From Candidatus Opimibacter skivensis (GTDB taxonomy: Bacteria > Bacteroidota > Bacteroidia > Chitinophagales > Saprospiraceae): a DNA stretch of 64,000 nucleotides. Where the stretch lies: positions 1 to 64,000 of the forward strand of contig JADKHH010000015.1 in the NCBI GenBank assembly GCA_016721905.1. Direction: 5' to 3'. The position numbers were made by a program, and so were the translations under genes. The notes beneath the pieces were generated by a model. The model did no database searches. It was not told where the DNA came from and worked only from the letters and a program-made list of their open reading frames with translations. Below, in pieces: positions 56,227 to 63,267 of this stretch (the stretch's first letter is position 1; each line of letters begins with the position of its first letter).

Positions 56227-57081
56227 CCCGGAAAGCAAAATGACCGGTTGTGCATGTCCGAGTTGTGTGTACAATTTGCGGATATCCGCACCGCGACCAA
56301 AAAAGATGGCTGCTTCTTCGCGCGCAAAACTCCTGAGTCCCGGATAAGGAGACAAAGGAAGTTTCCGGTAATACGCATTCGGCAGTTCAAGCCCAAACAA
56401 GGGTTGATTAGCTGCCTCTGGCAGGTTCCATGCTTTTGAAAATGCTCCACCTTCACCCGTGTACATCTTCCAGGGAAATTGCTCTACACCCGGCTCGCCC
56501 AGTATTCCTTCCACTAAAAGGGAAGTTGTATTGCTGGTATTATTTTCAGTTTTGGTTTGATCGATAGCCTCTGTCCATGCCCTTTCGACGGTCAAGCCCG
56601 AAGCAAGGCCTTTATAAAACCGGGTAGATAAACCGGTGGCAATCGTATCATTGATCGACTGTGAGGTCCCGATCACCGCAGGCAGACCTGCTGCAATAAG
56701 TTCTTCAGATTGCTTTTGAGATGAGCATCCGTTGAGGAAGACCAGCTTGAGGCTTTTTTGTTTTGCCAGGAAAGAAACAAGGCCTTCACTATGCGCTGTA
56801 GCCTTTCCACCTGATGCAGATTCCAGCAGCAGCGAATAACTGTCGGCGTGTCCGCCATAATGGAAGATGGCGATGCGGTCGCGGTACGCGCTGTTTTGAA
56901 AAACATCAAAGAGGCGATCCACCGTGACATCAGGCTCTACGATGACCTGGCAGAGACCGTTTTCTTCGGCCTTCATCAGTGCATCGCGGATGGCATTGCG
57001 CTCCTGGGTCAGGCCCCGGAGGTATCCCGCCCCGGTATTTTGTTTGTCATTGGCAAAGGCCAGAAGGATCACTGGTAACAC
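56137..57081 (-). CDS. CHAT (caspase-like) protease part of the same protein
   Basis: The GTG start at 57081 gives MLPVILLAFANDKQNTGAGY. The CHAT catalytic pair is His78 (IAIFHYGGHADSYSLLLE) and Cys119 (LKLVFLNGCSSQKQSEELI), followed by LPAVIGTSQSINDTIATGLSTRFY, all in the family order. From about residue 240 the STAND entry motif appears (PYPGLRSFAREEAAIFFGRGADIRKL) and runs to LLSGKK. Then the frame slips at seven A (complement of 56220-56226) and ends in unrelated residues at 56137. One extra A, or a -1 slip, restores the P-loop. CHAT proteases in such fusions are cell-death or defence effectors in the families described by Aravind and colleagues. Confidence 0.87.
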   Translation of the reverse strand: MLPVILLAFANDKQNTGAGYLRGLTQERNAIRDALMKAEENGLCQVIVEPDVTVDRLFDVFQNSAYRDRIAIFHYGGHADSYSLLLESASGGKATAHSEGLVSFLAKQKSLKLVFLNGCSSQKQSEELIAAGLPAVIGTSQSINDTIATGLSTRFYKGLASGLTVERAWTEAIDQTKTENNTSNTTSLLVEGILGEPGVEQFPWKMYTGEGGAFSKAWNLPEAANQPLFGLELPNAYYRKLPLSPYPGLRSFAREEAAIFFGRGADIRKLYTQLGHAQPVILLSGKKRELVKHHSLPQAFSRDWKKRLLFPCNQ

Positions 57082-57558
57082 AAAGTAAAGAAAGTGAATT
57101 TCCTTTGTTTATGAGTTGATATGTTGATGTGTTGATATGCTCTAGAGTTGATGAGCTTATGGCTTATTGGCTTATAAGGTCGAGTGGCTGAAACGATTAT
57201 CCATTATTTCTTACTTCGATAGTCCTTGCTCGGTATTCCTTATTCTTTTGCCCTCGTAGCTGGAGACAGATATTCCTTTACTTCTTAAATTCGATATTCC
57301 TTACTCCTTGTTCTATATTTCTAAGCGCCAAACCTTCTAAGCTCCTAAGCTCCTAAGCGCATCTGATAAACTTATAAACCTATAAACTTCATAAGCATAC
57401 AAGCTTCATAAGCCCATAAGCCCATAAGCCCAACAAATAAACTTATCAACCAATAAACCTATAAACCTCATAAGCCCCGACCCACTAATCTACTAAGCAC
57501 ATCAACCAACACCATCAACATATCAACTCATCAATCAACATATCAACTCATCAACTCA
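57082..57558. repeat. Repeat spacer with two arrays in opposite orientation
   Basis: A TTGATGTGTTGATATG array (57104-57170) reads on the plus strand. A CATAAACC/CATCAACC array of about 200 bases (57365-57575) reads on the minus strand and runs into the last codons of the next gene. A fragment of the two-hairpin repeat (TTGCCCTCGTAGCTGGAGA, about 57248-57266) sits between. No gene is seen. Confidence 0.55.
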
Positions 57559-58107
57559 TCAACCCATCAACCTTTCAATCAACTTGTCCGTCAACTCATA
57601 ATCCCGCATCCCTGTCGCATCTTCATCTCCACCGGTAAAGCAGATACCTCCCATATACCCAAGCCCTAATAGTTTGTCAAGAACATCCAATGTCCAATCA
57701 TGCTGCAGAAAAGTGGTAGCAGGATTAAGTTCCAAAATCTGATCAGCCTCGATCTCGTCAAAATGTATAATGCTAAAACTATCGTTAGGGCATTTATCAA
57801 GGTTGACATATTGTGTATCAAAAAATAGTTCGGCGTCGGATATGCCTTCTAAATCTATCAGTTGTGTAAGGATGACCCCATCCGGCCTGGCATCAATAAT
57901 GGTTTTCGACAACAACATTTCATCAACCGCATCGATCTCTGCTGCCAGCTTCACACCTTCGACCCAGTCCTTAAAGGTATGCCACCGCATAAAAGACGTC
58001 GGATCGTTATTCAATTCCATACTCATCCAGTCCACGCCCATGGCCGCAAAGTAACGGGCATCGGTTAGGTGCTTGATGTTTCTGACGAGGATCTGATTTC
58101 TGTACAT
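57559..58107 (-). CDS. TrpF-like (phosphoribosylanthranilate isomerase fold) protein, probably not the enzyme
   Basis: 182 residues. The start ILVRNIKHLTDARYFAAMGVDWMSMEL follows the first beta-alpha unit of TrpF (VKICGIT-x-x-EDA-x-x-A-x-x-GAD), and YMGGICFTGGDEDATGMRDY resembles its phosphate-binding end. The catalytic KICG cysteine is replaced (LVRNI), so tryptophan synthesis is unlikely. Other trp genes are absent. The last eight codons (KLIERLMG) and the stop are inside a TTGATGGG array, so the C-terminus may have been reshaped by the repeat. A TACTTTTG -7 box lies at 58127-58134. Confidence 0.55.
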   Translation of the reverse strand: MYRNQILVRNIKHLTDARYFAAMGVDWMSMELNNDPTSFMRWHTFKDWVEGVKLAAEIDAVDEMLLSKTIIDARPDGVILTQLIDLEGISDAELFFDTQYVNLDKCPNDSFSIIHFDEIEADQILELNPATTFLQHDWTLDVLDKLLGLGYMGGICFTGGDEDATGMRDYELTDKLIERLMG

Positions 58108-58126
58108 GCATATGCTATTTCAATCG

Positions 58127-58134
58127 CAAAAGTA
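58127..58134 (-). promoter_or_regulatory. Bacteroidota -7 box (TACTTTTG) for the TrpF-like gene
   Basis: An exact TAnnTTTG match on the minus strand, 20 bases ahead of the ATG at 58107. Confidence 0.5.
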
Positions 58135-58651
58135 AGCTTAAAAAGCAAGGGGCAAGGAGCAAGGGGCAAGGAGTTTATGATCATTGTATTTACTTTTGAA
58201 ATAGATGCGTCATTCTCTACAGTTAAAACATACCTCCCCTCTTTCCAGATAAAACTGTAACCAACAAACTACTCTGTAACATGAGAGAGGGGACGGGGGT
58301 GAGTTACCCTTAAGATCATGAGGAGGGACGGGGGTGAGTTAATCTCAAAAACAAAGGCGAAGGCGAAGGCGAAGGCGAAGGTGAAGGCAGAGGCGAAGGC
58401 AGAGACGAATAAAACTAAACCCTCTAAACTTCCTAAACTTATGGCTCGTAAGGCCCACAACCTAAACCCTGTATCCAACTTATAAATCCGCCGACCACTT
58501 ATCAACCCATAAACCTATCAACCCATAAACCCATAAACCTATAAGCATATAAGCCTCATAAGCTTATAAGCTTAACTTATAAACTCATCAACAAATTAAC
58601 TCATCAACAAATCAACTCATCAACAAATCAACTCATCAACAGATCAACCCA
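58135..58651. repeat. Repeat spacer with GAAGGC tandem and a 3' array
   Basis: It contains GGCAAGGAGCAAG strings (58143-58170), two copies of GAGGGACGGGGGTGAGTTA (58283-58340), a GAAGGC hexanucleotide tandem of about nine units (58354-58408) and a CATAAACC/CATCAAC array (58497-58660) that runs into the stop of the next gene. Open frames here (FAFAFAFAFA) are simple repeat translations. Confidence 0.6.
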
Positions 58652-59401
58652 TCAACCCAATTTCATCTTCGCCAAAAACTCTTCCTTCCTTCGCTTCGCA
58701 ATGGGTATACTGGTGCCATCACGCATCACTACATACCCCCCATCATCACGGAGATAGCGCTGGAGATAATTGAAGTTGATCAGGTAGGATTGATGCACCC
58801 TGAAAAAATCAAGGTTCCCCAACATCTCCTCCACGTCTTTAAGGGTCTTGGATAACGTATACTTTTTATTTCCCGTCAACATCACATGCGTGTAGTTGCT
58901 TTCCGCATTGCAATACATGATATCAGATGCTTCCACAAAATCCATACCCCGCCCGGAAGGCAAGGCAATGCGCGGAGATTTAAATCCATCACGCAGATTA
59001 TATAGTAATGCTTCCAGTTGCGATTTGGCATCAACGGTCGAAACTGATTTTGCAGCAACACGGCCCACGGCATCCTTCAACTGATCACTCATGACCGGCT
59101 TGAGCAAATAGTCCGCCGCCGCAAACCGAAATGCCTGCAACGCATACTGATCATACGCCGTCACAAAGATGACCCTGAAGTCCAGCGGCTCGAGTTGCCG
59201 CAACATTTCAAATCCACTCATCCTGGGCATCTCAATATCAAGGAATACAAGGTCAGGTTTTAATGCCTGGATCTTTTGTATTCCCTCCTGCCCGGACGAA
59301 GCAGTATCCACTATCTCCACGTCAGGGCAATGGAGCTGGAGTTCATACCGCAAAGTCTCAACACAGTGCAGCTCATCATCAATCAGTATCGTCTTAAGCA
59401 T
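58652..59401 (-). CDS. LytTR-family response regulator
   Basis: 249 residues. The receiver domain has Asp8-Asp9, phosphorylation site Asp55 (LVFLDIEMPRMSG) and Lys in DYLLKPVMS. The LytTR domain spans about 145-249 (MYCNAESNYTHVMLTGNKKYTLSKTLKDVEEML, FFRVHQSYLINFNYLQRYLRDDGGYVVM). It follows its sensor kinase by 29 bases. The stop codon TGA is part of the GGGTTGATGGG array that follows. Confidence 0.94.
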   Translation of the reverse strand: MLKTILIDDELHCVETLRYELQLHCPDVEIVDTASSGQEGIQKIQALKPDLVFLDIEMPRMSGFEMLRQLEPLDFRVIFVTAYDQYALQAFRFAAADYLLKPVMSDQLKDAVGRVAAKSVSTVDAKSQLEALLYNLRDGFKSPRIALPSGRGMDFVEASDIMYCNAESNYTHVMLTGNKKYTLSKTLKDVEEMLGNLDFFRVHQSYLINFNYLQRYLRDDGGYVVMRDGTSIPIAKRRKEEFLAKMKLG

Positions 59402-59430
59402 GGATGCGTGGTGGATTTGTGAAATGATTT

Positions 59431-61665
59431 TTATTCTTCTTCATCATGTATGAGTGGGATATTGATGACCACCCGTGTACCGGTGGCTGTTCCGTGTTCA
59501 TCCATGAGGTCAATGACATGGACCTGGGTATCGATTTGATATATCCGGTTGATCAGTGCGATCCGGTCACTCGTGATCTGCATGCCTACCGACTTCTTAT
59601 GATCTGTCTGCTTGCCACGAAACTCTGAAGCTTTCAACCTACCGATCCCATTGTCTTCGATGATGCATTGTATCTGATGGCCCATATCCTTGACCTGTAC
59701 GAGCAGTTTTCCTCTTCCATCTTTATGCATGAGTCCATGCCAGATAGCATTTTCTACATAGGGCTGCAGGATCATCGGTGGTATCTGCGCTTGCTTGATA
59801 TGAATCCCGCTGTCGATATCAATTTGATAATCAAATTTACCATCCAGTCTTAAATGCTCTATCTCTATATACAGTTGCAACGCATCAAGTTCATCTTTAA
59901 GACTGATCGTGCGTGATTTACTATTGTTGAGGATGGCGCGGACCAACAGCGAAAACTTTGAAAGGTAGGCGGCCGTTTCATCCTTGCTCTTGCTGATGGC
60001 AAAATACTTGATCGAGTTGAGGCTGTTGAATAGAAAATGGGGATTCATTTGTGCCCGCAGTGCCTGCATCTGGATCTCTGATAGTTGATGTTCAAATTCA
60101 GCTTTCAATCGTTCGGTCTTCTTGGCCTTGGAGAGCAACAACCGGTTGATGAAGACCACGATAGAAAGGAACAGGACACCTGCAATGCCCCAAAACCACC
60201 AAAATTCTATCAACCGTTTTGGAATATATAACTTTAGAGAAGTGACGTTAGTCCAGGATTGGTCATCGCGTTCCTTAGCCCTGACCATAAAACTATACGA
60301 TCCTCCTGGAAGCTTAGGATACCGAACCCTGCGCTGATCAGTGGTGATCCAATCGCTGTCATATCCTTCAAGCATATACTGATAGCTCACGGTCGCGGGA
60401 TCCAATGGATTGGGTAACACATACTGAAAGGTGATATCCCGTTGGTCTTTATGTAGCGTAATATCCTCCTTGTAGATCAGCGGTTTAAATCCGGTCTCAT
60501 ACACTGGCGATGCATCTATTCCTGTCATAGCGACCTTGACTTCCTTGACTACACCTGAAGGCTGCATAAATGCTTGCCGTGCTATATTGACTCCATGCCA
60601 TGATGTAACCCATAATCGGCCATGGCGATCATTGAGCAAATCCAGAAAGATGTAGTTGGGTAATAATCCATCAGGCCGGTCAGCATTATAATCCCAATTT
60701 TCGAAACGACCTGTAGACAGGTTCATCTTTCCAACGGATGTCTCCGTGGCCAACCATGCCTCATTTCCACCGGCTGGAAGCAGCCTGTTGACACTCCTTC
60801 CCGATGCAGGGAGGGGCGCATATACAGGAAGGCGATGCACGATCCACTGCTGCGTATCTGTATTAAACCCTCCGATATAGCCATTCCCTACAGAAACCCA
60901 TATCATACCTGACTTCTCTGCATACATATCATGGATATACATCTCCTGCTCAGGAATATCCTTGCACATGATATGAGTGTACCGGTCTGCATCTATATCA
61001 TATTGAAATATTCCTACCGGGGTCCCAAGCCAAAGAAGGCCAGGATTTCGGGGATGCTGGACAATACAAAGGATGTCCTCAGGCATATACCCTTGATCCA
61101 AAGGTTTAGAGGGACGAAGGAGCGTGATGGAGTCTCCTGTCTCAGGGTTCATACTGGCTAGTCCATAACCTGTGCCTATCCAAAGCGTCCTCTGGACAGT
61201 ATCCTGAAAAAAACATCGTGTCCAGGCAAATCTTGAATCCGGCGCAAGATCATATCTGTTGTTGAAATTCTCTATCTGTCCGGTGACAGGATCAACCACT
61301 GAAAATCCGAAATTGGTTGCAACATACAATCGATCATCAACTCCCAGGTAAGTCTTCAGGATTCGGAAGCCGGGAATAGAGGTCTTCATATTGGCTGGAT
61401 CAGGAAGGAAAGACTTCAGTGTATAACCATCATACCTGTACAGTCCTCCCCCGGAGGAACTTCCAAACCATATAAACCCCTCATGGTCTTCTGTGATCGC
61501 CGTGTAGTATGCTGAATAGAGATCAATGTCTCGCTTGAGATGTTGGAAACTCACCGCCGGCAATTGCGCCAATACCATATCTGCCCGTAGCAGGAGTGCC
61601 AGGACCAGGATCGCAGTATAGCTATTACAGAACCGGTATGTTTGAACTACAGACAAGTGCTTCAA
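59431..61665 (-). CDS. Beta-propeller (reg_prop) sensor histidine kinase
   Basis: 744 residues. A signal region (to about 34) is followed by a periplasmic propeller made of two-component-regulator-propeller repeats (about 40-370: DHEGFIWFGSSSGGGLYRYDGYTL, GLLWLGTPVGIFQYDIDADRYTH, GRLWVTSWHGVNI). Then come a Y_Y_Y domain (about 400-485: YQYMLEGYDSDWITTDQRRVRYPKLPGGSYSFMVRA) and one transmembrane segment. The His_kinase box is MNPHFLFNSLNSIKYF, and the HATPase includes ILQPYVENAIWHGL and DNGIGRLKA. Such sensors in Bacteroidota often detect glycans or envelope cues. It pairs with the downstream LytTR regulator. Confidence 0.93.
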   Translation of the reverse strand: MKHLSVVQTYRFCNSYTAILVLALLLRADMVLAQLPAVSFQHLKRDIDLYSAYYTAITEDHEGFIWFGSSSGGGLYRYDGYTLKSFLPDPANMKTSIPGFRILKTYLGVDDRLYVATNFGFSVVDPVTGQIENFNNRYDLAPDSRFAWTRCFFQDTVQRTLWIGTGYGLASMNPETGDSITLLRPSKPLDQGYMPEDILCIVQHPRNPGLLWLGTPVGIFQYDIDADRYTHIMCKDIPEQEMYIHDMYAEKSGMIWVSVGNGYIGGFNTDTQQWIVHRLPVYAPLPASGRSVNRLLPAGGNEAWLATETSVGKMNLSTGRFENWDYNADRPDGLLPNYIFLDLLNDRHGRLWVTSWHGVNIARQAFMQPSGVVKEVKVAMTGIDASPVYETGFKPLIYKEDITLHKDQRDITFQYVLPNPLDPATVSYQYMLEGYDSDWITTDQRRVRYPKLPGGSYSFMVRAKERDDQSWTNVTSLKLYIPKRLIEFWWFWGIAGVLFLSIVVFINRLLLSKAKKTERLKAEFEHQLSEIQMQALRAQMNPHFLFNSLNSIKYFAISKSKDETAAYLSKFSLLVRAILNNSKSRTISLKDELDALQLYIEIEHLRLDGKFDYQIDIDSGIHIKQAQIPPMILQPYVENAIWHGLMHKDGRGKLLVQVKDMGHQIQCIIEDNGIGRLKASEFRGKQTDHKKSVGMQITSDRIALINRIYQIDTQVHVIDLMDEHGTATGTRVVINIPLIHDEEE

Positions 61666-61884
61666 AATGAGTTGAAAGTCTAAAGTTCATTTAAATACTG
61701 AGATCTCAAAAGGCACCCTGGTCTGGCGTTCCCTTTTTGTGAGTATACGGGAGGAAAAATTGAGTCGGCAGTGGGCAGTTTTCAGTGGGCAGTCAGCAGT
61801 CGGCATTGTTTTGCCCTCGTTTATTGTTGCTTCGCCAATGCACGATCCCTGTGTTCTCCAGTCGTTCGTTTCCCAATCCCTGTT

Positions 61885-61906
61885 GAGCTTAAGTTAACTT
61901 AAGCTC
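61885..61906. promoter_or_regulatory. Perfect 22-base palindrome
   Basis: Half-site GAGCTTAAGTT is followed directly by its exact complement, with no spacer. It could be a protein-binding site or a recombination scar. It lies downstream of, not in front of, the nearest genes. Confidence 0.4.
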
Positions 61907-61987
61907 GCGTACGATTGATCAAATAGATCATCAATAAGGCAGCAATCATCGAAGCCGTTTTTAACGGCAGGTAACTAAGCTTTTCAT

Positions 61988-62081
61988 TTGCCCTCACTTA
62001 TTGTTGCTTCGCCAATAACCGATCCCTGTTTTCTTCAGTCGTTCGTTTCTGCGAAACGTCACGCTTCCGAAACCCCGGGAT
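61988..62081 (-). repeat. Two-hairpin dispersed repeat
   Basis: A complete copy in the same orientation as at 20650 and 22766, with a diverged first stem (CTTATTG, GCTTCGC, CAATAAC) and an intact CGTTTC/GAAACG second stem, ending GAAACCCCGGGA. Confidence 0.7.
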
Positions 62082-62499
62082 ATTTAAGTGAAAAATGAAG
62101 AGTGAAAAATGAAGAGTGAAGAGTGAAGAGTGAAAAATGGTCCCTATTTCCTAAGCCCATCTAATAACCCTATAAACCCATCAACCTATAAACCCATCAA
62201 CCTATAAACCTATAAACCCATCAACATATCAACCTATCAACCTATCAACATATCAACCTATAATCTAATAACCTCATAAGCCCATAAACTTATCAACCTT
62301 ATAACCCATCAACCCATCAACATATCAACATATCAACATATAATCCACCGATGCTGCTGGTGGGGACACCAGGGCAGCGGCAAATCCCCATAAGCTATAA
62401 GCCTATAAGCTTTATAAGCTCTAACTTTATCATATAAACCTATAAATCAACCTATAAACCTATAAACCCATCAACCCATCAACCCATCAACCCATCAAC

Positions 62500-63267
62500 C
62501 TAAAATTTAAAATGTTCCTTCATCCGCTGCATAAGCACCTCCTTCTTTCGACGTGATACCTCAATCTCCTGCCCTCCTGTGAGCAGGACACTCCCTCCCT
62601 CTCCGCGCAGATACTCCGTGATGTGCTCCAGGTTGACAACATAGGATTTATGGATGCGCACAAATCCTGCATCCTCCAATAGCGTTTCATATTCATGTAT
62701 TGGTTTGGAGGCGCATATGAGTGACCGGTTGGTAAAATAAAAATTAGTGTAATTGCTGCTGGCCTCACAGTAGATGATATCGCGGATGTCCACTACCTGG
62801 AATCCCTTCATCGAGGGAATGCAGAGTTTCATCTTTTGTGCAGTACCACTTTGGACCATATTGTGGAGAAAAGTGTCAATCTGTTGTTTACCGCTTTTAT
62901 CTCCGATTTTCCGGGCAGCCCTTTTTACGGCTTCTACCAGTAAATCATCATCCACGGGTTTGAGTAGATAATCTACCGCGCTCAGGTGCAGGGCTTGCGA
63001 AGTGAAATTGTCATGCGCGGTGACAAAAATGATTTCAAAATCAATAGCCGGCAATTCCTGCAACAATTCAAATCCATTCTTGCCGGGCATGGCGATGTCC
63101 AGAAATACCAGATCGGGATGCAGGGCGGCAATTGCGTTCTTAGCTTCATCGGCTCCTGAACAACATTGCAAAACATTCACCTCCGGGCAATTGAGCTCCA
63201 GTAATTTTTGCAATGACGTCAATCCTCTAGGCTCATCATCAATCAGTATCGCGCGGATTCCTTTCAT
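62500..63267 (-). CDS. LytTR-family response regulator
   Basis: 255 residues. The receiver has Asp10-Asp11, Asp57 as phosphorylation site (LVFLDIAMPGKNG) and Lys in DYLLKPVDD. The LytTR domain occupies about 150-255 (IYCEASSNYTNFYFTNRSLICASKPIHEYETLL, FVRIHKSYVVNLEHITEYLRGEGGSVLL). The start overlaps the sensor gene by 4 bases. It is clearly a paralogue of the regulator at 58652-59401. Its stop TAG runs directly into a GTTGATGGG array. Confidence 0.94.
   Translation of the reverse strand: MKGIRAILIDDEPRGLTSLQKLLELNCPEVNVLQCCSGADEAKNAIAALHPDLVFLDIAMPGKNGFELLQELPAIDFEIIFVTAHDNFTSQALHLSAVDYLLKPVDDDLLVEAVKRAARKIGDKSGKQQIDTFLHNMVQSGTAQKMKLCIPSMKGFQVVDIRDIIYCEASSNYTNFYFTNRSLICASKPIHEYETLLEDAGFVRIHKSYVVNLEHITEYLRGEGGSVLLTGGQEIEVSRRKKEVLMQRMKEHFKF

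Larger units (their letters stand above)
61666..62499. repeat. Spacer with two two-hairpin repeats, a 22-base palindrome and a long 3' array
   Basis: No gene is supported. Two-hairpin repeat copies lie at 61813-61880 (lacking most of the second hairpin) and 61988-62081. Between them is a perfect 22-base palindrome (61885-61906) and a short segment whose minus-strand reading, SMIAALLMIYLINRTRA, looks like the tail of a lost membrane protein. An AGTGAAGAGTG block (62086-62136) is followed by a CATAAACC/CATCAACC array of about 340 bases (62157-62500), with a GCTGGTG-GGGA-CACCAG hairpin inside. The array ends at the next stop codon. Confidence 0.7.

Noticed and set aside
56215..56232. Classical -1 ribosomal frameshift heptamer at the A7 run
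   Set aside because: In the CHAT frame the codons are GGG AAA AAA AGG, so no perfect X-XXY-YYZ heptamer is in phase, and no stimulatory stem was checked. Slippage by polymerase or sequence error fits better, so only the run itself is reported.
57360..57575. Possible CRISPR array in the CATAAACC/CATCAACC repeats
   Set aside because: Units are 8-11 bases and degenerate, with no constant repeat and unique 30-base spacers, and no cas gene is in the window.
58269..58505. Open frame with FAFAFAFAFAFVF
   Set aside because: It is the translation of the GAAGGC hexanucleotide tandem and adjacent GGGACGGGGGTGAG repeats, not a gene.
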